Source: Aestuariispira insulae
GTDB taxonomy: Bacteria > Pseudomonadota > Alphaproteobacteria > UBA8366 > Aestuariispiraceae
Length of the DNA stretch: 64,000 nt
Reading direction: 5' to 3'
Assembly (NCBI RefSeq): GCF_003385955.1
Contig: NZ_QRDW01000001.1
Coordinates: 310,001-374,000, forward strand
In this document: piece after piece, positions 35,039 through 44,146 of the stretch
How positions within the stretch are numbered: position 1 is the stretch's first letter
How the letters are laid out: each line of letters starts with the position of its first letter
Made by a program: the position numbers and the translations under genes
The notes under the pieces: generated by a model
What the model saw: only the letters and a program-made list of their open reading frames with translations
Database searches by the model: none
What the model was told of the DNA's origin: nothing

Positions 35039-36227
35039 ACACCCCTTCCAGACCCGTCCCGCGGCGCAACGCGATCTTTTCCGCCAAAGCGCCTGATGGC
35101 GTGATGAAGTCATGCAAACGGTACCCGTCAGGCTCATTCATCAGACTGACCACATCTTCACCGATCTGTTCGCGCGCCCAATGCCACATGCTCAGCAATG
35201 CGGTCTGGTCAAAAAACCACGCCATATCCGACAAGTGATGACGGATCAAATGGCACAGGACCTCCAGATAAAGCTCAGCCTCCTTTGATTGACCAAAATA
35301 GATGCTGGTGGCCCACTGACGCAGCCAGGGCACAGTTGTGCTGTCCTGGAACAGGCTGATCTTGTCAGTTCGCGCGCGATGAAGATAGCGATCAAAATCA
35401 TTCACCTCCGCCACATCGATATCCATGCATAGAATATCAGCCGTTCCCGCTTTTAAGAGGCGCTGCACGTGTAAAAACCGGCTGCTCGCACAATAGGGCG
35501 CAAGATTTTCGCCCTCAAATGGCTCAACGGTAGCCGTGACCCGCTCCCCAAAGCGGGCCAGAACCGCCTCTATCTTCGTTTCATCACCATCCATCACATG
35601 GATATGGACCGGTGCAATACCTCCCACTGCCTGGATAAACCCCTCGCCAAACCGTTCAAAATAGCTTTGGTCGGCAAGCGTAAAAATGTGAAGCGGACCC
35701 GACAATACCGGCCGCTTCCCACTAACGGATGAAATATCGGGATCCCAGGCGGGCGCGGCCTCCGCCCTCATGGCCTCTATTTCCGAGGGGCTGAAAAACA
35801 TCTCAATAATCCTGCCGGAACGCTGAACCTGCGGCAGGCGATCCAGCTGACAGCGGATTTTGTCCGGCATGTCATTTAACCGGCGCAGGATGGCACGCCC
35901 CTGTTCTACAGGACCAAGACAGGTCCGGGCGGCACCAACACCAAAGACGGTGACCGCATCAAACATATCCCTGATGTCCGGTACCGGAATAGCCGCCACC
36001 TGGGCCAGCAAATGCGGACTGTCGGCTACGATATTGGATACCAGGGTCGAAAAATAGAGCGCGGCCCCGTCCCCGAACAGCTCCTCCCGCTTTTCAAACA
36101 GTGGTCGGCACTGCCCATGCAGGCCAGCCATCACAGCATAGAGGCCCAACATGATCCAATTGTCCTTGTTTTCCGGTTCGGCATGGATCGCAGCCTGCAA
36201 CTTTCCAATCCGCTCTTCTATCTCCAA
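35037..36227 (-). CDS. Unknown protein with GT-A-like DxD motif
   Basis: The 396-residue cytosolic protein is not firmly assigned. The first 130 residues are helical and resemble a TPR-like region (HAEPENKDNWIMLGLYAVMA). From about 178 there is a strand-loop pattern with LHIFTLADQSYFERFGEGF, and ADILCMDIDVAEVND gives an Asp-x-Asp (residues 269-271) after a hydrophobic strand, as in GT-A glycosyltransferases. Nearby FDQTALLSMW also fits such enzymes. I infer a glycosyltransferase-like protein. It is convergent with rplI and divergent from dnaB. Confidence 0.72.
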   Translation of the reverse strand: MEIEERIGKLQAAIHAEPENKDNWIMLGLYAVMAGLHGQCRPLFEKREELFGDGAALYFSTLVSNIVADSPHLLAQVAAIPVPDIRDMFDAVTVFGVGAARTCLGPVEQGRAILRRLNDMPDKIRCQLDRLPQVQRSGRIIEMFFSPSEIEAMRAEAAPAWDPDISSVSGKRPVLSGPLHIFTLADQSYFERFGEGFIQAVGGIAPVHIHVMDGDETKIEAVLARFGERVTATVEPFEGENLAPYCASSRFLHVQRLLKAGTADILCMDIDVAEVNDFDRYLHRARTDKISLFQDSTTVPWLRQWATSIYFGQSKEAELYLEVLCHLIRHHLSDMAWFFDQTALLSMWHWAREQIGEDVVSLMNEPDGYRLHDFITPSGALAEKIALRRGTGLEGV

Positions 36228-36244
36228 ACCGGTAACCTCTCATC

Positions 36245-36352
36245 TTATCCACAGGGAAAGCACGTTATCCCCAGCCTATACATAACCTTCCCCAGTGACC
36301 CTAGCCCAGTGAAATGCTATTTTCAAACCAGTAGCAATGGGTCTTTGGATAA
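36245..36352. promoter_or_regulatory. DnaA-box-like sites upstream of dnaB
   Basis: TTATCCACA at 36245-36253 is a perfect consensus DnaA box. TTATCCCCA at 36265-36273 and, on the other strand, TTATCCAAA at 36344-36352 each match eight of nine. They sit between the divergent genes and end just before the dnaB start, so they could couple dnaB expression to DnaA. Confidence 0.65.
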
Positions 36353-36360
36353 CAAAACAG

Positions 36361-37890
36361 ATGGCTGACAACGTCGCTTCCCACGGAAACGTCACCCCAC
36401 TTAACGAAGCCACCGCCGACGGCAAGCTGGTCCGCCAGCCACCGCGCAACGAGGAAATCGAAGCCGCGCTTCTGGGTGCGCTTTTGCGCAACAACCGGGC
36501 TTTTGAAAAAGTCGGTGATATCCTTAAGGCGGATTATTTCTTCGCACCGGAACATCAATGCATCTATCTGATGATCAAGAATCTGGTGGATGCAGGTCAG
36601 GAAGCCAGGCCCACCACGCTTGCCCATATTGCCGATGCGGAACCTATTTTACGGGAAGTAGGCGGTTCGGAATATCTTTACGAGCTGGCCGCCAACGTGG
36701 TCACCGTCATCAATGCGGCCGACTATGCCCAGACCATTGCGGATCTCTATTTGAAACGCGAATTGATCGGGCTTGGCGAGGATGTGGTCAATGACGCCTA
36801 TGACCTGACGCTTGATGAAGATGCCGCTCGCCAGATCGAAAAAGTCGAACACCGGCTCTACAACCTGGCCACCAGCGGCGAGCTGGACCGCGGGGTCACC
36901 TCGCTGAAAGACGCGGCTTTCAAGGCATTGGAACATGCGGAAGAAGCCTATAAGCGCGATTCACATGTGGTCGGCGTCACCTCGGGCTTCCGTGATATCG
37001 ACAATATGCTGGGCGGCCTCCATGGTTCGGATTTGATCATCCTGGCGGGGCGCCCCGCGATGGGTAAAACGGCGTTGGTGACCACCATGGCCTATAACGC
37101 CGCCAAGGCCTATCGCCAGTGGGAGGATGAACAGGGCAACATCCGCGAGGAAGGCGGCAAGGTTCTGTTCTTCAGCCTGGAGATGTCCGCCGACCAGCTG
37201 GCCGGCCGTATTCTTTCCGGTGAAGCCGGTGTGTCGGGTGACAAGATCCGCCGCGGCGATATCGACCAGGAAGATTTCACCAAAATCGCCAAGGCCGCCA
37301 ATGTCCTGGCCAAGGCCCCCTTGTTTATCGATGACACCCCGGCCCTTTCCATTACCGGGATGCGCCAGAGGGCCCGGCGCGTGAAACGCCAGATGGGCCT
37401 GCATATGGTGATCGTCGATTACCTGCAGCTGCTGCAGGGGCCGCCGGACAAGAAGATCGACAACCGCGTGCAGGAGGTTTCCGAGATTACCAGGGGCCTG
37501 AAGACGCTCGCAAAAGAGCTGGAAATCCCCGTGATCGCCCTTTCCCAGCTGTCCCGTCAGGTGGAAAACCGCGAAGACAAACGCCCACAGCTTTCCGACC
37601 TTCGTGAATCGGGTTCCATTGAGCAGGATGCGGACGTGGTGAGTTTCGTTTACCGCCCGGAATATTACCTGCAAAAGGAACATCCGGAACAAAGGCCGTC
37701 GGAACCGCAGGACAAATTCCTGGAACGGCTGGCCCAGCATGAGTCCCGATTGGCCGAATCCCGCAATGTGGCCGAATATATTATCGCCAAACAACGTCAT
37801 GGCCCTGTCGGTACGGTTGAGCTGTTCTTCGACAACGACTACGCTCGCTTCGGAGACCTTGACCGACATCATAACGACGACGAATTCTGA
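36361..37890 (+). CDS. dnaB: Replicative DNA helicase
   Basis: DnaB unwinds DNA at the replication fork as a hexamer. The 509-residue product has the N-terminal domain (PRNEEIEAALLGALLRNN) and the C-terminal RecA-like domain with Walker A in AGRPAMGKTAL and Walker B in MVIVDYLQLL. The arginine-finger region ESGSIEQDADVV is intact. The ATG at 36361 (MADNVASHG) is preferred; an ATG at 36337 is also open. It is followed two bases later by alr. Confidence 0.97.
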   Translation: MADNVASHGNVTPLNEATADGKLVRQPPRNEEIEAALLGALLRNNRAFEKVGDILKADYFFAPEHQCIYLMIKNLVDAGQEARPTTLAHIADAEPILREVGGSEYLYELAANVVTVINAADYAQTIADLYLKRELIGLGEDVVNDAYDLTLDEDAARQIEKVEHRLYNLATSGELDRGVTSLKDAAFKALEHAEEAYKRDSHVVGVTSGFRDIDNMLGGLHGSDLIILAGRPAMGKTALVTTMAYNAAKAYRQWEDEQGNIREEGGKVLFFSLEMSADQLAGRILSGEAGVSGDKIRRGDIDQEDFTKIAKAANVLAKAPLFIDDTPALSITGMRQRARRVKRQMGLHMVIVDYLQLLQGPPDKKIDNRVQEVSEITRGLKTLAKELEIPVIALSQLSRQVENREDKRPQLSDLRESGSIEQDADVVSFVYRPEYYLQKEHPEQRPSEPQDKFLERLAQHESRLAESRNVAEYIIAKQRHGPVGTVELFFDNDYARFGDLDRHHNDDEF

Positions 37891-37891
37891 T

Positions 37892-38983
37892 ATGAATCTT
37901 AGCCATGCCCCCTGCCAACTTTCAATCGACCTCAATGCGCTTCGTGAAAATTACCGCCTGATTGATCGGGAAACCGGGAACGCACGGGTTTCGGCCGTGG
38001 TCAAATACAATGCCTATGGCCTTGGCATCGAAGCGGTGGTGCGAACATTGTGGGATGAAGGCTGTAAAACCTTCCTCACAGCCCAGTTGGATGAAGCCCT
38101 GCAGGTGCGATCCGTCCTGGCCGATGCCGAAGTCATAGCCCTGAACGGCTTAATGTCTGGTGAAGAACAAGTTTATCTCGAAAACAACCTGTTGCCGACG
38201 TTGAATGATCCGGGCCAGTTGCAGCGCTGGGCGGATTTTTGCCGCGCATATGACCGTACCCTGCCCGCCGCCCTGCATTTTGACACCGGCATGTCGCGCC
38301 TGGGATTTGCTCCGGCAGAATATCGGGAACTTGCCGAGAAGACGGATCGTCTCAACGGGATCGATTGCCGCTATCTATTTAGCCATCTTGCCTGTGCCGA
38401 ACAGGCCGACCACCCGATGAATATCGCGCAGCGTGATGAATTTGCCCGTGTGATTCGCGCCTTTCCGGCCATGACCCATGCCCTGGCCGCTTCCAGCGGT
38501 GTTTTTTTGGGGCCGGAGTGGCATTTCGGGATGGTCCGGACCGGTTTGGCGCTCTATGGCGGCAATCCTAATTTGAAGATGACCAACCCCATGCGGCAAG
38601 TCGTTAAATTAAAAGGGAAAATCCTGCAAATCCGCGAGATTGACGCCCCCGAAACCGTTGGCTATGGTGCGCTATACACCGCGCCAGGCAAACAAAAAAT
38701 CGCGACGATCGGTGCCGGATATGCCGATGGCTATCCAAGGCGATTGAGCGATCAGGCTGTCGTGATGTATCAAGGACAGGCATTGCCGGTGGTTGGTCGC
38801 GTTTCCATGGATTTGACCACGGTGGATGTCACCGATGTGCCGGGGGTTGTGGCAGGCGACATGCTGGACCTGATAGGTCCAGGCCAGGATATTAATGATC
38901 TGGCGGTTCAGGCCGACACCATCCCCTATGAGATCTTGACCAGTCTGGGCGCGCGTTATCCGCGCGTCTATGAGGGAGAATGA
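37892..38983 (+). CDS. alr: Alanine racemase
   Basis: Alr (363 residues) interconverts L- and D-alanine for peptidoglycan. The PLP lysine is in AVVKYNAYGLG (residue 38), and the catalytic Tyr region is in GYGALYTAPGKQKIATIGAGYADG. The start is two bases after the dnaB stop. The frame is open upstream inside dnaB but the family N-terminus begins at MNLSHAPCQLSIDLNALREN. Confidence 0.96.
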   Translation: MNLSHAPCQLSIDLNALRENYRLIDRETGNARVSAVVKYNAYGLGIEAVVRTLWDEGCKTFLTAQLDEALQVRSVLADAEVIALNGLMSGEEQVYLENNLLPTLNDPGQLQRWADFCRAYDRTLPAALHFDTGMSRLGFAPAEYRELAEKTDRLNGIDCRYLFSHLACAEQADHPMNIAQRDEFARVIRAFPAMTHALAASSGVFLGPEWHFGMVRTGLALYGGNPNLKMTNPMRQVVKLKGKILQIREIDAPETVGYGALYTAPGKQKIATIGAGYADGYPRRLSDQAVVMYQGQALPVVGRVSMDLTTVDVTDVPGVVAGDMLDLIGPGQDINDLAVQADTIPYEILTSLGARYPRVYEGE

Positions 38984-38987
38984 CTGA

Positions 38988-39761
38988 ATGAACCCGCTCC
39001 GGCCGCTGGGCGCCGCCTTCCTGAACTTCCTTGAAGCCGCGGGCCGCCTGACCCTGTTTGCGCTCAATGGCCTCTCCCATTGTTTCCGCCCGCCTTTCTA
39101 CCCGCGCCTGATCGGTCGACAGATGATCGATATTGGCTACTATTCCCTGCCTGTTGTGGGTTTGACCACCCTGTTTGCCGGAATGGTGCTGGCGCTGCAA
39201 AGCTATACCGGCTTTGCCCGTTTTTCCGCGGAAGGCGCAATTCCCAACGTTGTTGTCCTCTCCTTGACCCGTGAATTAGGCCCTGTCCTTGCCGGCTTGA
39301 TGATTGCAGGACGCATCGGGGCCGCCATGGCCGCCGAGATTGGCACCATGCGTGTGACCGAGCAGATTGACGCGCTGGAGACGCTTTCCACCAACCCGTT
39401 TAAATATCTGGTGGCGCCACGCCTGATCGCCGGCACCACCATGATGCCCCTGCTGGTCCTGATCGGGGATGTGATCGGGGTGTTCGGCGGCTATCTGGTC
39501 AGTGTCTACAAACTGGGTTTCAACCAGATCACCTATATCCAGAACACCTGGAACTTCCTGGAGTTCCAGGATGTGTTCTCCGGTCTGGTGAAAGCGGCGG
39601 TCTTTGGACTACTGGTGGCTTTGATGGGCTGTTATCACGGTTATAACAGCCGCGGCGGCGCACAAGGTGTTGGCACCGCAACCACCAACGCGGTTGTTTC
39701 GGCGTCGATCCTGATCCTGATCGCAAACTATATGATCACCGAGCTGTTTTTCGCACAATGA
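38988..39761 (+). CDS. mlaE: MlaE-family lipid ABC permease
   Basis: The 257-residue inner-membrane protein belongs to the MlaE/DUF140 permeases that move phospholipids across the envelope. Conserved segments are GMVLALQSYTGFARFSAEG, LTRELGPVLAGLMIAGRIG and GTMRVTEQIDAL. It overlaps mlaF by four bases. No mlaD or mlaC gene follows: radA is next, so the substrate-binding parts must be encoded elsewhere. Confidence 0.95.
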   Translation: MNPLRPLGAAFLNFLEAAGRLTLFALNGLSHCFRPPFYPRLIGRQMIDIGYYSLPVVGLTTLFAGMVLALQSYTGFARFSAEGAIPNVVVLSLTRELGPVLAGLMIAGRIGAAMAAEIGTMRVTEQIDALETLSTNPFKYLVAPRLIAGTTMMPLLVLIGDVIGVFGGYLVSVYKLGFNQITYIQNTWNFLEFQDVFSGLVKAAVFGLLVALMGCYHGYNSRGGAQGVGTATTNAVVSASILILIANYMITELFFAQ

Positions 39762-40558
39762 CCAGGACCGCCACAGCCCCAGTTCAGGCTTCGCCCAAAA
39801 TCGCCATGCGCAACGTGAAAAAGGCGTTCGGTTCCAAAGTAGTGCTCGACGGTTTTGACCTTGATGTCATGCCCGGAGAATCCGTCGTCATTATCGGCGG
39901 GTCCGGGACGGGAAAATCTGTCTCGCTTAAATGTATCCTGGGACTCCTCAACCCCGACAGTGGCGAGATTGATATCGACGGCCAGCCGATCCTGGGCCTT
40001 TCAAAACAAGACCGGGATGCGGTGAATGCCAAGATCGGCATGCTGTTCCAGAATGCCGCCTTATTTGATTCCATTTCCGTGTGGGAAAATGTCGCTTTCA
40101 CCCTGGTCCAGGGCGAAGGCATGGCGCGGAGCAAAGCCCGTGACATTGCCATGGAAAAACTGGGTCAGGTCGGGTTGAGCGCCGAGATCGGCGAACGCAA
40201 CCCGGCACAACTCTCCGGCGGGATGCGCAAGCGTGTGGGCCTGGCCCGCGCCATCGCCGGCGACCCGGATATTATTTTCTTCGACGAGCCCACCACCGGC
40301 CTGGATCCGATCATGGGCCATATTATTGACAAACTGATTGTTAAATGTGTGCGCGAGGTGGGCGCGACGGCTCTCACCATCACCCATGACATGGCAAGCG
40401 CCCGGCGCATCGCCGATCGGGTGACCATGCTGTATAAGGGCAAGAATATCTGGACCGACCGGATTGAGAAGCTGGATTCCTCCGGCAATCCCTATGTCCA
40501 CCAATTCGTCAATGGTCTGGCGGAAGGTCCGATCGATCTGCCAATTTTAAAGAACTGA
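39758..40558 (+). CDS. mlaF: MlaF-type ABC ATPase
   Basis: The 266-residue ATPase has Walker A GGSGTGKSVS, the signature LSGGMRKRVGLARA, Walker B DIIFFDEPTTGLDP, and the switch His in ITHDMA. It pairs with the MlaE-type permease whose stop it overlaps. The pair would drive lipid transport at the inner membrane. Confidence 0.95.
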   Translation: MTRTATAPVQASPKIAMRNVKKAFGSKVVLDGFDLDVMPGESVVIIGGSGTGKSVSLKCILGLLNPDSGEIDIDGQPILGLSKQDRDAVNAKIGMLFQNAALFDSISVWENVAFTLVQGEGMARSKARDIAMEKLGQVGLSAEIGERNPAQLSGGMRKRVGLARAIAGDPDIIFFDEPTTGLDPIMGHIIDKLIVKCVREVGATALTITHDMASARRIADRVTMLYKGKNIWTDRIEKLDSSGNPYVHQFVNGLAEGPIDLPILKN

Positions 40559-40571
40559 GGTCATTTCATCC

Positions 40572-41996
40572 GTGGCAAAGGCTAAGACCCGATATGTCTG
40601 TCAGTCCTGCGGGTCGGTCTACACCCGCTGGGCCGGGCGCTGTGACGCCTGTGGCGAATGGAACTCCATTTCCGAAGAGATTGTCGAGGCCGAAGCCCCC
40701 ATTGGCGGCAAGGCTTCAACCCAGAAATCGAACCGCGGCCGCGCCCTTGAATTTGTCAGCCTTCAGGGCGAGAGCGCCCAGGCGCCGCGCCTGGTTACTG
40801 GCATCACCGAGTTTGACCGGGTCACCGGTGGCGGACTGGTCGATGGTTCCGCCATCCTGATCGGCGGCGATCCCGGCATCGGTAAATCCACCCTGCTTTT
40901 GCAGGTGACTGCGGCCGTCGCCAGAAAAGTCCCCTGCGCCTATGTTTCCGGCGAGGAAGCCATTGATCAGGTGCGCATGCGCGCCGCCCGCCTGGGCGTC
41001 GCCGACAGTCCGGTTCAACTGGCATCGGCGACCAACCTGCGCAATATCATCGCCACGATGGAATCTGAGAATAAACCGCGTGTGGTGGTGGTTGATTCAA
41101 TCCAGACCATGTTCATAGATGCGCTGGAATCTGCCCCCGGCACGGTCGGACAGGTCCGCGCCTGTGCCCAGGAACTGATCCGGGTGGCCAAAAAACAGGG
41201 CGTGACCGTCCTGATTGTCGGCCATGTCACCAAAGAGGGGAATATCGCCGGCCCCCGCATTCTCGAGCATATGGTTGATACCGTCCTATATTTCGAAGGC
41301 GAGCGCGGCCATCAGTTCCGGATTTTGCGCGGGGTGAAAAACCGGTTCGGCGCGACCGATGAAATCGGCGTCTTTGATATGACCGAACAGGGCCTGATGG
41401 AGGTTCCCAACCCGTCTGAACTGTTCCTGGCCGACCGCCAGGACGGTGTTGCCGGTGCCGCGGTCTTTGCCGGCATGGAAGGCACCAGGCCGGTCCTGGT
41501 GGAAATCCAGGCCCTGGTCGCCCCCTCCCCTCTGGCGACGCCAAGGCGCGCTGTGATCGGCTGGGACAGCAACCGGCTCGCCATGGTTTTGGCGGTCCTG
41601 GAAGCCCGGGCGGGCTTCACGCTTTCCGGCAATGATGTTTATCTCAATGTCGCGGGCGGCCTGCGGATCAATGAACCGGCAGCCGATCTTGCGATCGCCG
41701 CGGCCTTGGTCTCTTCCCTGACCCAGACCCCGGTCCCCAGCGACATGGTGATCTTTGGCGAGATCGGCCTCTCTGGCGAGGTGCGCTCGGTCAGCCAGAT
41801 GGACGCCCGGTTGAAAGAGGCGGAAAAACTGGGCTTTGCCCAGGCCATGATGCCCAGACGCCGATCCAAGACAAAATTAAAGAAAAGCGGGATCCGCCTG
41901 ATCGAAATGCCGGATCTATTGGGCCTGGATACATTATTTGGCGAAAATGCGGCCAAAGGCACCGGACAGCGGCTGCAAAGCCTGGCGGGAGAGTAA
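40572..41996 (+). CDS. radA: DNA repair protein RadA
   Basis: RadA (474 residues) is a RecA-like helicase acting in recombination. It has the N-terminal zinc motif CQSCGSVYTRWAGRCDACG, Walker A GGDPGIGKSTLL, the KNRFG motif in VKNRFGATDEIGVF, and a Lon-like C-terminal domain. The GTG at 40572 is preceded by GAGGTCATTTC. It ends three bases before cvpA. Confidence 0.96.
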   Translation: MAKAKTRYVCQSCGSVYTRWAGRCDACGEWNSISEEIVEAEAPIGGKASTQKSNRGRALEFVSLQGESAQAPRLVTGITEFDRVTGGGLVDGSAILIGGDPGIGKSTLLLQVTAAVARKVPCAYVSGEEAIDQVRMRAARLGVADSPVQLASATNLRNIIATMESENKPRVVVVDSIQTMFIDALESAPGTVGQVRACAQELIRVAKKQGVTVLIVGHVTKEGNIAGPRILEHMVDTVLYFEGERGHQFRILRGVKNRFGATDEIGVFDMTEQGLMEVPNPSELFLADRQDGVAGAAVFAGMEGTRPVLVEIQALVAPSPLATPRRAVIGWDSNRLAMVLAVLEARAGFTLSGNDVYLNVAGGLRINEPAADLAIAAALVSSLTQTPVPSDMVIFGEIGLSGEVRSVSQMDARLKEAEKLGFAQAMMPRRRSKTKLKKSGIRLIEMPDLLGLDTLFGENAAKGTGQRLQSLAGE

Positions 41997-41999
41997 CTG

Positions 42000-42677
42000 T
42001 TGGAAAATTTGTCCCTCAACTATGTTGATTTGTTCATCCTGATCCTAGCTTTACTATCCGCGGTATTGGCCGCAACACGGGGTTTCGTTCGGGAAGTCCT
42101 GGCAATCGGTGCCTGGGTAGGAGCAGGAGCTGCAACTTTCTTCGGCCTACCGCTTGCTCAGCCCTACGCCCGCCAGTTTATCGAAAACGAAATTAGCAGC
42201 CTAATTATTTGCGGCGTACTAATTTTCCTGACCACTCTTGTGCTGTTGAGCATTGCCAGTCATTCCTTTTCAACGCGGGTCAAGGAAAGTGCTGTTGGCT
42301 CGTTGGATCGATCCCTGGGATTTGTCTTTGGAATCGCTAGGGTTTTTCTTCTTGTCTGCGGGGTGTATTTCTTGACGAGCCTGTTTCTGGAGTCTGATGA
42401 TGATTTTCCGGATGCCGTCACCAGCGCGGGAAGCTTTAAATACGTAAAAGTAAGCACCGAGAAATTCTTGAGTTTATTCTCCAAAAGTTATACATCCGGG
42501 GCGGAAGACTTTGGACGAGACTCTCGGCAGTTTATTGATGATGCCGCAGAGACACAGCGCCAACTTGAGCAACTTAACAAGTTAAGACCTTCCGGTGATG
42601 GCGATCAAAGCGAAACACCGGCATATGATCAGGATGAGCGCTCGGACTTGGAAAACCTGATCGAGGACAATCAGTAA
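42000..42677 (+). CDS. cvpA: CvpA family membrane protein
   Basis: The 225-residue membrane protein has four predicted helices and the CvpA core (NYVDLFILILALLSAVLAA, RGFVREVL, and GSLDRSLGFVFGIARV). CvpA is linked to colicin V production and envelope homeostasis. It starts with TTG three bases after the radA stop, with GGGAGAG upstream. A hand count over 42181-42300 gives about 46 percent GC, against about 70 percent over 41461-41580 in radA. The acidic C-terminus (EDNQ) is typical. Confidence 0.9.
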   Translation: MENLSLNYVDLFILILALLSAVLAATRGFVREVLAIGAWVGAGAATFFGLPLAQPYARQFIENEISSLIICGVLIFLTTLVLLSIASHSFSTRVKESAVGSLDRSLGFVFGIARVFLLVCGVYFLTSLFLESDDDFPDAVTSAGSFKYVKVSTEKFLSLFSKSYTSGAEDFGRDSRQFIDDAAETQRQLEQLNKLRPSGDGDQSETPAYDQDERSDLENLIEDNQ

Positions 42678-42688
42678 GGCCCGTACCC

Positions 42689-44143
42689 ATGATGCTGACC
42701 ACCAATCCCTTCGACGACGATAAACTTCACGAGGAATGCGCGATTTTCGGCATCCGCGGCACAAAGGATGCTGCCGCCCATACGGTGCTGGGTCTCCATG
42801 CCCAGCAGCACCGCGGGCAGGAAGCCACCGGGATCGTGTCCACCGATGGCGACGAATTCAAGGTGCACCGGGCCATGGGCCATGTGGGCGATGTCTTCGG
42901 CAAGCCCCAGGTGATGGAGACATTGGAGGGGATCGCCGCCATCGGCCATAACCGCTATTCCACCACCGGAGAAAGCGGCCTGCGCAATGTCCAACCCATT
43001 TATGCGGATTTCGAGTTTGGCGGCCTGGCCCTTGCCCATAACGGCAACCTGACCAACGCGCTGCAGCTGCGCAAGGAACTGGTTCATCGCGGATCAATCT
43101 TCCAGTCCACCACCGATACCGAAGTGATCGTCCATCTGCTGGCGACCTCGCGCGGGCCGGTTACCGAGCGCCTGATCACCGCGCTCCGCCTGGTGGAAGG
43201 GGCCTATTCCCTGGTCCTGCTGACCAAGCGCAAACTGATCGGCGTGCGCGACCCGCGCGGTGTGCGCCCGCTGGTGCTGGGCAAACTGGGGGACGCCTAT
43301 ATCTTTGCTTCTGAATCGGTTGCCCTGGACATCATCGGCGCGGAGAAAGTCCGCGACGTGGAACCCGGCGAGATGATCACAATTGACGAGAATGGCATCA
43401 ACAGCCAGTTCCCGTTCAACCGCCAGGAAAAACGTTTCTGCATCTTCGAATATGTTTATTTCGCGCGGCCCGACAGCGTCCTGGAAAACAAATCCGTTTA
43501 TGAAGCACGCAAGCGGATCGGCGAAGAGCTGGCCCGTGAAAACCCGGTCGAAGCCGATGTGGTCGTGCCGATCCCGGACAGCGGCGTGCCAAGTGCCGTC
43601 GGCTATGCCCAGGAATCCGGCATTCCCTTTGAATATGGCATTATCCGGAACCATTACGTTGGCCGGACCTTCATTGAACCGACCGACGAAATCCGCCATC
43701 TGGGCGTTAAGCTGAAACATAATGCCAACCGGCATTATATCGAGGGCAAGCGGGTTATCCTGGTCGACGATTCCATCGTGCGCGGCACCACATCGCGCAA
43801 GATTGTGGAAATGGTCCGTGAAGCGGGCGCGACCGAGGTGCATATGCGCATCACCAGCCCGCCGACCGCCCATTCCTGCTATTACGGTGTCGACACACCG
43901 GAACGGCAGAGCCTGCTGGCCGCACAACATAATATCAAGGAAATGTGCAAGCTGATTGGCGCGGACAGCCTTGGTTTTGTCTCCATCGACGGCCTGTATC
44001 GTGCAATGGGCGAAGCCAACCGTGATAAAGAGCATCCGCAATATTGCGACGCCTGCTTCACCGGTGACTATCCAATTGAAAATGTCGATGCCAATTCCGG
44101 CGACAGCGCCAAGCTGACCCTTCTGCGTGAGCAGGTGCGCTGA
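42689..44143 (+). CDS. purF: Amidophosphoribosyltransferase
   Basis: PurF (484 residues) makes phosphoribosylamine from PRPP and glutamine, the first step of purine synthesis. The propeptide ends before the catalytic Cys in EECAIFG, the glutaminase motif is HNRYSTTG, and the PRPP-binding loop is VILVDDSIVRGTTSRK. A Cys-rich C-terminal region (HPQYCDACFTGDY) is present, as in Fe-S type PurF. The ATG at 42692 is an equally good start. Confidence 0.97.
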   Translation: MMLTTNPFDDDKLHEECAIFGIRGTKDAAAHTVLGLHAQQHRGQEATGIVSTDGDEFKVHRAMGHVGDVFGKPQVMETLEGIAAIGHNRYSTTGESGLRNVQPIYADFEFGGLALAHNGNLTNALQLRKELVHRGSIFQSTTDTEVIVHLLATSRGPVTERLITALRLVEGAYSLVLLTKRKLIGVRDPRGVRPLVLGKLGDAYIFASESVALDIIGAEKVRDVEPGEMITIDENGINSQFPFNRQEKRFCIFEYVYFARPDSVLENKSVYEARKRIGEELARENPVEADVVVPIPDSGVPSAVGYAQESGIPFEYGIIRNHYVGRTFIEPTDEIRHLGVKLKHNANRHYIEGKRVILVDDSIVRGTTSRKIVEMVREAGATEVHMRITSPPTAHSCYYGVDTPERQSLLAAQHNIKEMCKLIGADSLGFVSIDGLYRAMGEANRDKEHPQYCDACFTGDYPIENVDANSGDSAKLTLLREQVR

Positions 44144-44146
44144 CAT

